Shown piece by piece: positions 1 through 11,928 of a DNA stretch of 64,000 nucleotides. A program made the translations under genes and the position numbers. A model generated the notes under the pieces. The model was not told where the DNA came from. It searched no databases and saw only the letters and a list, made by a program, of their open reading frames with translations. Source of the stretch: Lutjanus erythropterus (Eukaryota; Chordata; Actinopteri; Lutjaniformes; Lutjanidae); NCBI GenBank assembly GCA_020091685.1, contig CM034599.1:3441641-3505640 (forward strand), written 5' to 3'. The number at the start of each line of letters is the position of its first letter. Within the stretch, counting starts at the first letter, position 1.

Positions 1-3000
1 TTTTTAGATAAAACTGATCTTGTGGGTTTCATCCTGGTTTTTCAAAGTTATTCTTTTTTTTTTAAAGATGAGATTGTTCTGATCCAGACAACACGAGATT
101 GACAGATTTGCAGTCTTTTGATTGGCCTCCATCTGTTTGTCAAAGTAACATTTCATTAACACAGACGAGAACATGTTAGAAATGTTGAAAATGAAGTCCA
201 AATCAGTTTGCATATTATTCATATTCACTTATCTACATTAGCACGGAATACATAGGCAAGTACTGCATAATTTTCTGGTGCTGTTTATAAACATTTCTGT
301 GAGATTTTCTTTCGTCTTGTTGTTGTTTTTTGGTGTTCTAATCGAAAAGATACTGGTTGATTGTTAAATTTAGAATGGATATTGTTTTGGCAAGATCAGT
401 CTATGAATAATGGGATTATTACATGTTTGACACGTGTCCTGCATGTCTCTGTAATGATCATGGCCGACTGTTTTTCCTTTCCTTTGCAGACTACCATCTA
501 ATTGACACTTGTATATTTATGACATGAATATAAAGTAATGAAACGGACAGCTCCAGCTGTAAACGCCGTGCCAGCCTCAGCAGCATCCCTGTGCAGTTTT
601 TAAACATAACACAATGTTCTCTCTCTTTTTAAATCTCAAACCAGCCAGTGAAAACTTAAAAATTGTCCTCTCCCAGGCTCGCTGCCAGTTCTTTTGCCTT
701 CTCCCTCACCAACGGCCCGCTCAAGGGGGCATTACGTGACCAGGAATTATCTACTTGACGAGGGCGACTTCAAACGCAGGTGCTTTCCTCTGTCTCCGCA
801 GACTATTTCCTGCTGTTTGAGTAGCCTGAGGAGCACCGAATTCTACTGCTGCATCATGCTGGTGCCTTTTTGGCAGTCTGCCAGCAGTTTTGAGGAGAAT
901 ATGTTTTTAATTTAGAGAAAATCGCTTTCTTTTTCTAACAGCAGAAGCAGAAAGGTTACTGCGAGGCAAAGTATAGTGTCATGGGTGTAAAGTTTACAAC
1001 AATTAATCCATTATTAAATTAATCACCAGCTATTCTGATGATAAATTAATTGTTTTGAGTAATTTGTCAAGAAAAAATATATTTGGGTTGTGAGCATTTG
1101 AGGATGTCATCCTGGGTTTTGAGAAACACTAAGTGACATTCTTCACCATTCCTGACATTTTAAAACAAACAACTATTGAGAAAATAATTGACAAATTAAT
1201 CATCTGAAAATAATCGTTAGTTGTCGCCCTACTTCTGACAACCCAGTACCTGATAACGCAACAGAAAGCCTCTTGGGAAAACACAAGCTAACTGCAGAAA
1301 CATATTCACTAACACAGAATAAAACAAAGAAAAACAGAGAGCACAAACAAATATAGAGAAGACAAGCAAGAACAGAAACACTGCAGTGCACAAGCAATAG
1401 AACAGTTGTGAGCTACAACACTAGAGAAATGTTTTGGGGACACATATGACACCAGTGTTTTCTGTATTTACAAAGTGTTTCAACTGCAGCATATGTGTCA
1501 ACAAAATGATGAATGTTTGCTTGTGTTTCAAGTTGCTGTGTGTTGGCAGAAATCCAATATAAGAGCAGGTAATAACCTGTTACATGTAACAGAACTGCAC
1601 CTGCACCTGACTGCAGTTTCCCAGCTGCACAGGAACTGAATGTTTATTAGTGCATGTGTTTTTACATGACTGGCATTGCTGTTTTTTATGTATATATTAT
1701 GATCAGTGTACAGATTAAGAGCTACTTACAGGATTTGTACATTTGCATGTAACACTTGTATCTATAACTCTATAACTACGTACTGTACGCTCATGCCTCT
1801 GCACAGTGTCTGTCTGATAGCTGGCATATTCTTAAACATGAAAGCAGAGGATGGCGAATACTTAGACATTTTTGCATGCTATGTGGGAGCATTTGTCAAT
1901 GTTAACTTTCTGGAAAAAGGCATTCAAGAAATGTGAAAGATGAATGAAGCAGCCTCTGCCAGGATCCCCTAATTATGTCCCTGGGGGGAAGAAATTTCTG
2001 CTACCAGCAGAGGTCACCACAGCAGAGTCTGGATGAGCCCTGGCAGGTTTCATCACAGCTGCAGGACGTGCTGCACTTTCCACCGCAAGACTTATTCTCT
2101 CAAGTGTATACGGACACTTTGCTCAATTTATACACGGGTATAAAATGTGAAAATGGCAGCTCCGCTCATGTCTCAGAGTATAATCTGTCATTAAATTTTC
2201 TTTATGAATTAATTTGACAAATTGTTGTAGCAGAGACCCTCAATCACACATTAAAATTGGAGCAAGATGGGAGCTAGAGGGCTTGTCAATTAATACAAAT
2301 ACTTGTCAAACAGAAGTGTGCACACACATCCAAACCAAAGAAAGGCAGGCGCTGAACCTGATGTGAGCAAATAGTGAAATAAAAAAAAAGAAAAAGAAAA
2401 CACTTGCACACTACAGAGCTCCAATTTCCACTTAATTGATGCATCAAAATTGCTGTTTTGTGTTTTTTTTCCTGAGTCACTTGGCAACACATATATTATT
2501 TATCTTTTCAGAAAAAAAAAGTTTTTAATTTTGCACTCATCTCTAAAGTGTGACTCTAAATGTCTATCACTGGAAATAATACAAATCATGTTAAAGAAAC
2601 TGAGATAAAAGGGAAGTGTGACCAAATGGAACCACTGATTAAAAACTGAGGTATACACATTTTAGCGATTGCACTGAAAGGTTTTCACAGGCTTCAACAA
2701 GACAAATTTAGAATTTTTTAAGACATTTTTACAACTATTATAAATGCAATTCCCTTTTGTCCTTTCTTTTTTAAGTCTATATGTTATAAACTATGTTTAT
2801 GAAAGAATTTTAGACTTTTAAGGACTCTGAAGGAAAACCCTGTTCATTTACCAAGGGGACAAAATAAGCTTAAAATAATCAACAACATACATTCAAATGA
2901 GCATGAAACTGAATTTACACACAAGTCCTTGTTCACTCAGAGTAACAGAAATGGTGCATTAAGTATGATGTACAACAGGACAAGTAGGATGGAGTGAAAC

Positions 3001-3096
3001 AGCCAGAGAAACTCATATTAGTAGACTGGTTTCTCCGCTCTGACTTGTAACTTTACTAAACGTTGTACAGTCCATTAAATTCCATTAAATTCTCAC
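1..3096. other. asb6 intron 2, no coding exon seen
   Basis: I read both strands for ankyrin-type exons and found none. The segment is AT-rich and holds one dispersed repeat copy (998-1230). The rest is unannotated intronic sequence, and frames up to 80 codons look like chance. An unseen very short exon cannot be excluded. Confidence 0.6.
998..1230 (-). repeat. dispersed GTTGCAGCTCTA-family repeat, copy 1
   Basis: Read on the minus strand this matches the body of the family repeated through the window: two GATTAATC-rich ends, then TGTCAGGAATGG and a GTTTCTCAAAACCCAGGATGA-like core. It is diverged. It is one of only two minus-strand copies. Confidence 0.7.
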
Positions 3097-3278
3097 CTTC
3101 AAAGTTTAGATCAGCTCCATAGCGTAGGAGGATTTCAGCTGCGTACACCAGCCCTCGCTCTGCCACTTTAAACAGCGCGTAGCTGATGCCTTCCACAAAC
3201 ACCTCAGACTGGGACTCTCGCTCCAGAAGCTCCACCAGAGAGCTACGAAGACCAGACTCATCCTCAGGACTTCGGACT
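3097..3278 (-). CDS. asb6: asb6 coding exon 2 (partial gene; later exons beyond the left edge)
   Basis: This 182-base exon continues the asb6 frame from exon 1. It is bounded by the acceptor TGTGTCCAG at 3279 and the donor GAAG/GTGAGA after 3097. AG from exon 1 plus the first A here makes Arg, followed by 60 full codons and a trailing G. The segment contains FVEGISYALFKVAERG and ILLRYGADLNFE, a typical ankyrin helix pair with the GAD-N turn. Vertebrate ASB6 has the same layout just before its ankyrin repeats, with NFED next, which the split codon G/AN would give. ASB proteins are substrate receptors of Cullin-5 E3 ligases through a C-terminal SOCS box, and ASB6 has been linked to the insulin-signalling adaptor APS. 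About 97 of roughly 420 residues are present here. I saw no later exon on the minus strand between 1 and 3096, so the gene continues outside. Reading through the donor adds only 12 codons before a stop at 3056, so splicing is the better model. Confidence 0.88.
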
Positions 3279-4303
3279 CTGGACACAAGAGATGAAAGCA
3301 GCACCGTTTCATTCAAACTGTATGAAAAGTCTCCAGTGTTTTTCTGTATTCTGCAACAGCAGCAGTTATGACACAATAGGGATGACAGTAAAGTGGTAGT
3401 GTGGTAATGGTAGAGTCCACTACTCTGTACCACTAAAAGATTCAGTACTGGTGCAGAGTACTGGGAAGAGTAACCAGCAGCTGCCTGCCAAGGCCTGCAT
3501 ACAGTCAGGATCACACTGCCAGCAAGACAACACATCTGACAAATGTCAACTTCTGCTGCAGCTGACTGTTTGATATCGAGTACTACAGGTTTTTGGTAGG
3601 CAGTCGTTTCTTGCAAAAAAAAAAAAATCTCCTGAGTAAAATGACAGAAAAAATAACTTGTGCTGTTTCATGATGTTTAGTGACAACATAGCGAGTAGGT
3701 CAAACAAGCTATGTGATTTCCACTGATTGATCTGTACCTCCTGATGCGTTCATGAACAGCTCAGACAAATCCTCCTGACTCTACCTTTAACACATACAGT
3801 GCCTGGAAGGGTGCGTTTGATTTATTGTTTCCATATGTTTAATAATTTTTTCACAACAAAAACAACAAGGAGTTTTGCTTTGGGATTTGCTTTTATGAAA
3901 ATACTCTTCCATTTCAGTGTGCAAGCAAGAGACATTTTGAGACGTTTCATTCATCATCATCTCATCTTTCATTCATGTGCCCAATGATCTGGAACATTTA
4001 CAACTTTTTCTGTGGTTCCATCTTTACTTCATTCTACACATTTCAGGCTTTAAAAAAAACATAATGCATGCATTCAGCGATGCATGAAGGTGGGGATGGC
4101 AGGAGAACAATAAGTGATGAAGGTTGGAGTGAGAACTCTGGCAAGAACCTCAATCTACTTTCACCCTCGACTACACCTTGAATGCAACAGACTGATACAG
4201 GCAAGTGAATACTTAAACTGAGAAGTTATAAATCAGAAATCCCGAATGTTAGTTTCATCATTGTCAATTATCAAATAAAAATGAACTGGGGTTGTATTGA
4301 TAC

Positions 4304-4413
4304 CTGTCCTCGTGAGCAGCATCTCCTTCCTCCAGTCCAACAACACACATGACAGCATCCACCAGCGGCTGGTACTCATAAATGATCCTTCTGAACCCGT
4401 GGAGGAAAGGCAT
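4304..4413 (-). CDS. asb6: asb6 coding exon 1 with start codon
   Basis: The ATG at 4413 (minus strand) opens a 36-codon frame starting MPFLHGFRRIIYEYQP and running to a donor GAGGACAG/GTATCA at 4304. This N-terminus is nearly identical to my recollection of vertebrate ASB6, which begins MPFLHGFRRII and continues with EYQPLVDA. The downstream part (VMCVVGLEEGDAAHED) is less conserved, as expected for the linker before the ankyrin repeats. The exon ends in phase 2 and joins exon 2 at 3278 in frame across a 1.0-kb intron. An upstream acceptor (GTTTTTTAG, exon start about 4453) suggests a 40-base 5'UTR portion in the same exon, with a further non-coding exon near 4.9 kb. The product is a cytosolic Cullin-5 substrate receptor. 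The identification rests on the N-terminus plus the ankyrin match in exon 2. Confidence 0.9.
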
Positions 4414-4900
4414 GGCTCCTCCAATATTCACCGCAACAGGAGTAAATCAGTAGCTAAAAAACACGAAACAAAAAACGCACAAGTTAATGACAGAGGGTGT
4501 GTCAATGTCAGAGAGTCATATCAGCTCTTATCTCTACAGTTCAGCTGACAAATGTCTTTTGGAAATGGGCGACAATTCACGCTAACCCGCTAACACAGAC
4601 GCTTTACAGAATATTTATATTATATTAATGAATGTATCTGTCTTTTCTGCTCACACGATGAAGTTCGGCTTTATTCTGAACGTTATATTTGTCTAACTGA
4701 CTCAAGACATTTGCATTTATGTTATAAGACAAAAGTTTAATTGTCTTGTTAGCTAGGAGGCTAATGTTAGCCGTCACTCTCGGGGCTAAAGATGAATGGA
4801 TAAATGTTTGAGTCAACTCTTCTTAAACTATGAATTAAAGTGTTTGAGAGAAATTACTTTAAAAAGTCAGGTTAATAGAAACGCACTCAGTCACACTCAC

Positions 4901-4985
4901 GCCAGCCGTTTTCCTACAGAACAGGAAGCATCACCACGCCCACATCAGTCCGGCGGTGTTTTCATTCCCCTCACAGTACAGGGTT
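4901..4985 (-). promoter_or_regulatory. asb6: putative asb6 non-coding first exon and promoter
   Basis: On the minus strand, a short GC-rich stretch with a GGGCGTGG KLF/Sp1-type box ends in GGCTGGC followed by GTGAGTGTG, a good splice donor at 4900. It would join the acceptor just upstream of coding exon 1 (about 4453). There is no TATA box that I can see. A long TTA microsatellite begins about 50 bases upstream (5035). The transcription start is not determined from sequence. The exon limits on the upstream side are a guess. Confidence 0.45.
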
Positions 4986-5033
4986 TTTAAACAAAGGTTC
5001 CGCTTGATGTTTTTTTTTTTTATTTGAACAGTA

Positions 5034-5034
<1 letters not shown>

Positions 5035-5110
<76 letters not shown>
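5035..5110. repeat. (TTA)n microsatellite, about 25 units
   Basis: An uninterrupted TTA/ATT trinucleotide array of about 76 bases. It lies roughly 50 bases upstream of the putative asb6 first exon, so it sits in the promoter of that gene. Length polymorphism is expected. Confidence 0.97.
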
Positions 5111-5111
<1 letters not shown>

Positions 5112-6600
5112 AGCGGGTTTAGTTTAGTTTTTCATGTCAAAATTTGTATATTTGTATCAAGAGAAACAGATATTTACAGGATTTTTTTCTGTACATTTTT
5201 TCCCCATAATTTTCAGCAATTTCGAGTAATTGGTGAAATTATATTTGAACACTGAATGAGGGACAATTTCCAATAATATGATATTTACCTTACTTTGTAG
5301 ATTTTGATTAATTATAAGAAATATTATCAACAAATTAATGATGAATTATTACATTAAGACAAGATTATTAGTTTTTTCAGAATTTATAAGCGACCTGACT
5401 CAGCAGTATGTCAAATAATTAAAATCAGCTACTTCTTTACCAGCTGCAAAAACTTGATGAATGCATTAATGCACCAATAGCTAATTCAATAAAAGGCTAT
5501 TATATCCTATACATTAAAGCAAACTGAAAAAAACAACAACTGAAATGTACCATTCTGCACAGATACTACTTTTACTTTCAGTACATTTTGATGCTCATAC
5601 TTCTGCAGGCCTTTTACCTGTAAAAGAGTATTTCTGCACTGTGGTATTGCTACATTTACTTAAGTTAAAGATCTTATTCCACCAGTGACCACATCCAGAG
5701 AAAAATATTTTATCAATTACTTTATAATTGTACTTATAAGTCACAGTATCATAAACATTTACTATGTGGCTGTGGGGTTTGTTTGTCCTAAAGTGATGGT
5801 GCTGGGGCTTGCATCAGTATGACACATGAAAAATTCAACAGCATCTGGCAGATAGCACAAAGTATTGGACCTGAGGCGCATTGTCAGCTACACCATTAAA
5901 ACGTCGGTGATAAGCTCGGATGATTATGAACCTTTACTTTAGGAAACAGCAGGTTTTTCAAACACATTCCCTTCAAAACAGACATCCCAACTGTAAACTG
6001 TGAACATATGTCAGACAAAATGAACGTCCCCTGCTGGTAATTAGGCAAATCAATCAGCACGCTTTATCACTGAAAACGGTTTTTTTTTCTGCACAACATG
6101 ATGTGTTCAAATCACAACAATTACACCACATTTGAGGCTTTTGATTGATATATTCATCTTTATCTGCACTGTACCTTTTGCTTTCCTTTCTTATCTTACT
6201 GCTTATTTTCTATTTAACCTAAATTAATTGTTTTGGAATGTCTTTTTTATTGCCTTATGCACATTTTACAGTTTATTTTGATGCCTTTGAAGCTCTTTGA
6301 ATTGCCTTGTTGCTGAAATGTTTTATACAAATAAATGTACCTTGCCTAAATAGCAATAGATGTCAAAGTTCACAGATCATAATTCATTCATTTATTTGAC
6401 AAACCATAATAACATTTTAATCATGTTCCTTTCTTCCATAGATCAAGTCACTGATTACACTTTGGCATTTCTAGTTTGATTTTCTTACTAAAACAATGTA
6501 TCTAAATATGATTAAATATTTCATGACCACAAACAGATCTATGTCCATATGGCACATCAGTCTAAGACAGCAGCTTTCACGTGTTTTTTTTTTTTTTTTT
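5110..6600. other. intergenic, AT-rich, no gene seen
   Basis: This stretch lies upstream of asb6 and has no supported gene. A stretch at about 5555-5690 (CTTTTACTTTCAGTACATT to ACCAGTGACC) matches a dispersed repeat type recurring at about 9395-9440 and 26655-26750. A poly-T tract lies at 6582-6600. The remainder is unassigned. Confidence 0.6.
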
Positions 6601-7194
6601 GACAACTTCTCCATTATGCTGACAGCATCTGGTTGCCAACAGTCGCCTTTGTCCTGTTAAGCAGAGAAACCCCCGCCGTGTCTGGGTTTGGTGACAGATG
6701 GCTCGCTCTGAGATCCGTCGAGGAGAGTTTTCCTGCGAAAGATGTCATTTTTAACACATCTGTGTGTCTGATTCTGAACACAACATATGTTGATGACGGT
6801 GCATTTTAACACGACATATGTTGTTGCTCACATTACTGTATCATGTTTTTGGGAAGTAATGCAAATGTCCTGCAGCGGAAGACACAACAGTTAAACATCC
6901 TTTTTAAGAGTGTCAAAGAAAATGTCATCCTTGTGTTTGAATGGTGAACTGAATGAAAACACAGAGGAGGTGTTAAATACGGGATATTTGGATGGCGGGG
7001 TTTGAGCGGGAAGATAAAAGCTGCCAAACCAAGTGGAAATTTTTTAACTGACTTCAACAAAGAGACGTTCAGCAACAAGAAAAGTGCAGCAAAATCAGCA
7101 CACCCAAATGAACAGCTGATTTCAACACTGTTGGGTCATGGGTTGAGTCCCATGTGAGGCTCGCTGGAAGAGATGAGTGTAACCCCGTTATGGA

Positions 7195-7325
7195 ACCTGG
7201 AATATAATGAGCAATGTAAGTATTACTTTTGATAGCAAGTGATTAGTAAAGTAATGCTATTACTTTTTAAAGGAGTAATAAGTAAAAAGTAACTTATTAC
7301 ACTACCAGAGTAAATTGCCCAACAC
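7195..7325 (+). repeat. dispersed repeat rich in AGTAAT, ending TGCCCAACAC
   Basis: The sequence alternates GTAATG, AGTAAAAAGT and TTACTTTTT units and ends in TTGCCCAACAC. I recognise this as a common fish short repeat, but cannot place it in a named superfamily. Confidence 0.5.
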
Positions 7326-8079
7326 ACTGTTTTATAACTAGAATTGAGCAATTAAACCATTAATCAATCGAAAGAAAATTCATTAAAGTTTCAGTCAGAA
7401 ACAGATGAGAAAAAAAAAGCTTTTTATCAGCATAAACAGGAGGTTTTAGCACTTCTTTTCAGTAGACTGTTCAGCTGAATTTTATTATTTTAAAGACATT
7501 TTTGTTTTTTTTTATTATACATAGTAACATTTTACATTGTGGTCATTTGTTTTTGCACCTGTGTTACTGGAAGATGTACGTTCTTTATCATGGTGGTGTC
7601 CTATAATCCCACGAGGGATGGGCTAGATTTTTGACACGACACAGAAATAAAAATAAACTAATTAACTTCTTAATAGGGCAGGCAAACAGACTCTGTGCTG
7701 TGCAACATTTGTTAAAATTATGTTAGACACATATTAAATAAATAAATCTGGAATGACGTTAATGGTTTGACTGCAGTTGTGTTTATTCTTTTATTCCCCA
7801 TAAAACTTTAACACCATGAAATACAACTTTTCACATTCATAATATGCAGTAAAACTCCACGTAAAACTGCATTGAAACCCAAAAAAACAGAAAGAAAAAC
7901 AAACAAACAAACAAAAATAAAAATGCCTATTTTAAAATCCCTATTTTAGCAAATGGCATTTAATAGATGCAAAATACAACCTTTATTTAGAGAAAAATAA
8001 AAGTTCTACAAGATCATGAAGACCAGAACACTTCAAGAGACGGTACCCCCACCAAGAGTTTCAGCCCTCATCTGTCCAT

Positions 8080-8117
8080 CCCTCCATCCCTTCATCCCTA
8101 ACCCCTACCCTCCTTCC
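8080..8117 (-). other. predicted G-quadruplex motif (G-rich strand is minus)
   Basis: The plus strand carries six runs of three or more C at 8080, 8088, 8096, 8102, 8108 and 8115. The minus strand therefore has G-runs with loops of 2-5 bases, satisfying the usual G3+N1-7 rule. It stands out in AT-rich surroundings. Confidence 0.6.
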
Positions 8118-9208
8118 CTGCATCCCACACCCCTCCTCCAGACCCCTACCTCATCATCCAAGCTCCTTTCCATCCTTAATAACCAATAAACTGTTCAGAT
8201 GGCGTGGTCTTTGTTAGTGAATGTCCCTTTAAATAAAAGCCCAACAGAAAAGGTTTAGGATCAAGTAAAATTTGTTTTGAAACGATCTTCACTATAAGTT
8301 TCCATACAGATTGTTGTTGTGTCTGATGTGTGTTTTGATTTAATTCTGCTGACCAAATAAAGGTTGATTCAAACTGTCTTTAGGTGGCAGCAATGCAGCA
8401 CAAGCCTACACAGAAGCACAGAATCAATGGTACACGTCTGTTATTGTGCAGCACATGCATGAAAGCACATGCGTGAAAGCAAACATAAGGCATCATGTAA
8501 ATGCAGACATGGACAGAAACACAAACAAACATCTCCTTGGCAAACCGAGAGCTCCTCCTCTGGAGCGAGAAACAGACTGCAGCATTTAACTGAGCTTTGA
8601 TTCATTCTAATCCTGTCACTTTCAAGACAATTATTGTTTTCACGTCCAAGTCAGCCGATCAATAAAGCATTGTTCCCTGAACGGATGGCAGCTCGCTCAC
8701 AGTCTCTCTAATGTGGCTGAAGTCGCTTTTGCTATTTTCCATCCACACTCAATTTACCCTCCATTTTCCAGCCATGTGCTCATGAATAATCTACTTTAAC
8801 TCTCCGTTTACAAATCTGCCAGTGATTAGTTCATAAGTCTTTGTGCACACACCTGTCGGGGTTCCCCACTGAAGCAGATAAATCTCTTTTTTTTTCCCCA
8901 CTCTGAAGTTAATCTGTACCTTTGCCACCCGGTGGTCACAGGAGCTTACTGTTTGTTGTCAGACAACAATAACAGTAGGTGGATTGGCCATTACAAAAAA
9001 AAAAAGAGTTCAGCTGCAGGAACCTCTTTACTGTTCTCAGGCTTCAGGCCAGACACTGCAGGCAAAATATCATTTCACACACTCATCAGATTCAGTCTTC
9101 TTACCCTCCACTTGTCACCTCTAACCTTAAGATTAAAAATATTTCAGACATTAATTAACTCTTGAACATAACTGTGAGTCCATAAAAAGCTTCTTTCATG
9201 GAACAGCT

Positions 9209-9396
9209 GCACTGTAAATACTAACATCAAGTTTAATTACAAATACTGAGTTCACTAACTCCATTTTTATCAACTTAACACTCATTTTAAATAAGTTACT
9301 TGAACTTTGAGGTTTAAAAAAAACGCCAAACTCAGTGTTGAGTTGAGTTCACGTAAACAAACCGAGTACTTAGATGTTACGCTTTTTTCAGTGGTG
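9209..9396. mobile_element. short MITE-like element with CACTG/CAGTG ends
   Basis: The element begins CACTGTAAATACTAAC and ends TTTTTTCAGTG, so the termini are short inverted repeats. The interior has AGTTTAATTACA and AGTTCACTAACT motifs common in fish MITEs. It has no coding capacity and is about 190 bp. The superfamily is uncertain (hAT or piggyBac style). Confidence 0.5.
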
Positions 9397-9559
9397 AAAT
9401 GTAACTAAGTACATTACTCTTGTACTTAAGTATCCCACAAATTAGAGGCACTTTACATAAGTGAGAATGAAAAATGCCTCTAAAACAAATTGTCTCAAAC
9501 CATCCAGTTATTGAAAGTAAAAAACAGACTCATCTGGTCTCTGTAGAGCCTGTTAGTCT

Positions 9560-10010
9560 TTATTTAGATCAGGGCTGCTCAAACTGGGGCGCTCGGACCA
9601 AAGCTGGCTCACCATAATGTTTGATTTGGCCCAATAGATGTTTCTGGCTTTAATTAAGAATGAATATATAAATAGTTATTTATGCTGTTTTATTTTTGTC
9701 TGTTGTCTCTACCTTTTTAATATTATTTTGCCTCTATTGAACAAGACAGGTGGTCTTGTTCAATAAAGGCAAAATAATATAAAAAAAAAAACCCTCTTTA
9801 AATAAGATCCTTTATTATGAATTATTTTTCATAATCAGAGCAGACGGACAGAGCGACTCTTTGCACAGGAAGTTAATGGAACTTGTGATCTCAGTGTCAT
9901 TTTGTATCTGTACGACACATCAGGTTTGTGCTTTTGACTCATGGCTCAACAGTAAGTTTCAGTTTTGACTCTTGAAGGGAAAAAGTTTGTCCACCTCTGA
10001 TTTAGATTTT
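9560..10010 (+). repeat. dispersed element bounded by ATTTAGATCAGGG and CCTCTGATTTAGA
   Basis: The ends are partly inverted (TTTAGATCAGGG against CTCTGATTTAGA). The interior begins with the CTGCTCAAACTGGGGCGCTCGG phrase typical of a fish repeat. A near-perfect palindrome (9720-9780) lies inside it. Confidence 0.45.
9720..9780. repeat. near-perfect palindrome, 28-bp arms with a 5-base loop
   Basis: The left arm 9720-9747 (ATATTATTTTGCC to GAACAAGAC) is matched by the right arm 9753-9780 in inverted orientation, with one mismatch (C/T). The loop is AGGTG. A poly-A run follows. The origin is unknown. Confidence 0.9.
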
Positions 10011-10829
10011 ACAAACAGTCCATGTTCCCTCACAAACAGCAGTGAGGACAAGTTAAAGCTGCCTGTTGGACGTCCTGGAGCAGCTCGAGTCCTCCATCTA
10101 ATCATCCAGAACAACAAGGTCAATATCAATACTGTCAAATAAAACTGTGCAAGTCATTTTGAATTAAAACACTTTAAAACAGTGTTTTAGTTTAGATCTA
10201 GTTATGGGCCTTTTAATGTTTACTTATTTTTCTGGTAAATAAAGTTATTATTAATACTTGTTTATTAACTGGCTCCTAAAATATGAAAATAAAAATTTAC
10301 AAGTGAAAAAGAATAAAAAAAGAAATAAAATAAAGAAATAAAGGAGAATAAAATATTACTAAAATTTAAAATATATATATAAAAAAACGGAGATATGTGA
10401 TATCTGATGTTTGCTTTATTTAAATTCTTTATGAAGAAATGTTCTGACGTTTTATTCATTTTCACTTAATGAGTTCATTAAATTTCTATGAATTATAAAC
10501 ATTTTCTTATACAGTTGTCTTTTCTTGTCATTTCTTCATAATGTCTCTGCAAAGTTGCTGATATTGAGTTTGACATGTGACACAAAGGTCTTTTTCAAAG
10601 CGAACTGTCTCAGATTATCAGGCAGATTTCTTTCATTCATTTACTTCTTTCTTCATTTTCAGATTGATTTTAGGTCGACAACTTTACATCTGCTCAATAA
10701 AAACGAGCCTTTTGGTTAATTCAGGTGTGTTTATAGTAATGTTTATTAATATGTTCTGTCCCCAGAAAGTTAATTAATGTTAATGAATGAAGGCCACACC
10801 CCTCTGTCACCTGTCCATCCTGACAACCA

Positions 10830-10994
10830 ATCACTGACCGTTTCTCGAGCAGTCAGCCACGTCTCCTCCTTTACAAAGGAGTTAAAAGGGAAGTGATGGT
10901 GTCTGAAAGAGGGCGTGGGAAAAACGCCACGTGAGTCTCCGAAAAGACCGAATATCTCCGGAACCAGCCGATCAATAATCTCCCCTCACTGCAG
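10830..10994 (+). promoter_or_regulatory. small CpG-bearing promoter and putative non-coding exon 1
   Basis: This block is richer in CpG than its surroundings. It has GGGCGTGG (10911-10918, KLF/Sp1 type) and a CACGTG E-box (10929-10934). It ends in CACTGCAG/GTGAGT at 10994, a consensus splice donor. The only ATG frame inside is about a dozen codons, so any transcript starting here begins as non-coding or as a 5'UTR. Confidence 0.4.
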
Positions 10995-11833
10995 GTGAGT
11001 TGGTGAACACCTGGTCTTCATTTCTCCTTTTCTCCGTTTATTTTCTTCTTTCACAAACTTTTACTGTTTGATTTTCTGTTTGATCATGAAGCAAACAGCT
11101 GACAGCTGACCACAGATCTCTGGTGAACTTTATTGGAGAGTTGATTCACTCTTTTGACTCTTTACTAGAACTTTTCCAAAGATCCTCATTTGATGTGTTT
11201 CAGTGAAGAGTGTTTACTCGGACCGAATTTTGAGATCCGGAACTGAACAAACTGAGTTCTTTTTGCTGTTTGTTGCTGCAGACCTGAAAAGTTGTGTTTT
11301 TATATTGAACTCTGAAGAGTTTCAGAGAATATTTATTTTGGACTTGATTGAAAATGACTTCTTCTCTCTTTTCTCTTCTGTCTCTCTGGTTAAATGTGTT
11401 TTTTCATTTTCCCGTCAACCCACTGATTCATACTGAACTGACTTGTGCTGCAGTGTCACCCTGATTATTTGTGTGCTGTTGTTCTGCTGGTTAATTTTTA
11501 TGAAAAGTGGGTTTATGACAGAGTGTATTCATGCATCCATGTGGAGGAATGACCTTTTAAAATTTCAAACAGGAAATTGTGAGATGAACTCTGGATGCAC
11601 CATAAAACATTGATGAAATATTTTGCTGACAATCGGTGCATCAAAGCGATTTTTGCAAAATGTTGAGCAAAGTAAAGTAATGAATGACAACTACTCAAAC
11701 TACCATCATCTAAACCTCTTTTCATAGATTAGGCCTCATTCAACAGAGTTTTTCCCACAGTTTTAAACCTCCATCTTGTTGACATGTTTTCTTATCATTC
11801 CAGTCTACTGACAGACATTTTCTCATCTTTCAG

Positions 11834-11928
11834 ATGATCTGTGCTGCAGACTGTCGTCTCTAACGTGGAATCAAACATCTCATTCCAGAATCTTTCAGGC
11901 CTCTTGACTCTTTCAGCAGCTGTCACAG
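11834..11928 (+). ncRNA. putative non-coding exon 2
   Basis: A 95-base block lies between a strong acceptor (TTCTCATCTTTCAG at 11833) and a donor CTGTCACAG/GTGGGC. The frame from its initial ATG stops after nine codons. It is in register with the donor at 10994 and an acceptor at 13337, so a spliced plus-strand transcript is plausible. It could instead be a 5'UTR exon of the gene starting at 29.9 kb. Expression is not demonstrated. Confidence 0.3.

Larger units (their letters stand above)
6600..9200. other. intergenic, mostly unique sequence
   Basis: No coding exon was found. About 6600-6760 and 8560-8870 are non-repetitive, moderately GC and of CNE-like texture, so they are candidate regulatory DNA. 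A C-rich tract at 8080-8117 is listed separately. Confidence 0.45.

Noticed and set aside
3279-3616. N-terminal extension of the asb6 exon 2 frame
   Set aside because: The extension runs into intron 1 sequence; the acceptor at 3279 and the match of exon 1 to ASB6 give a better model.
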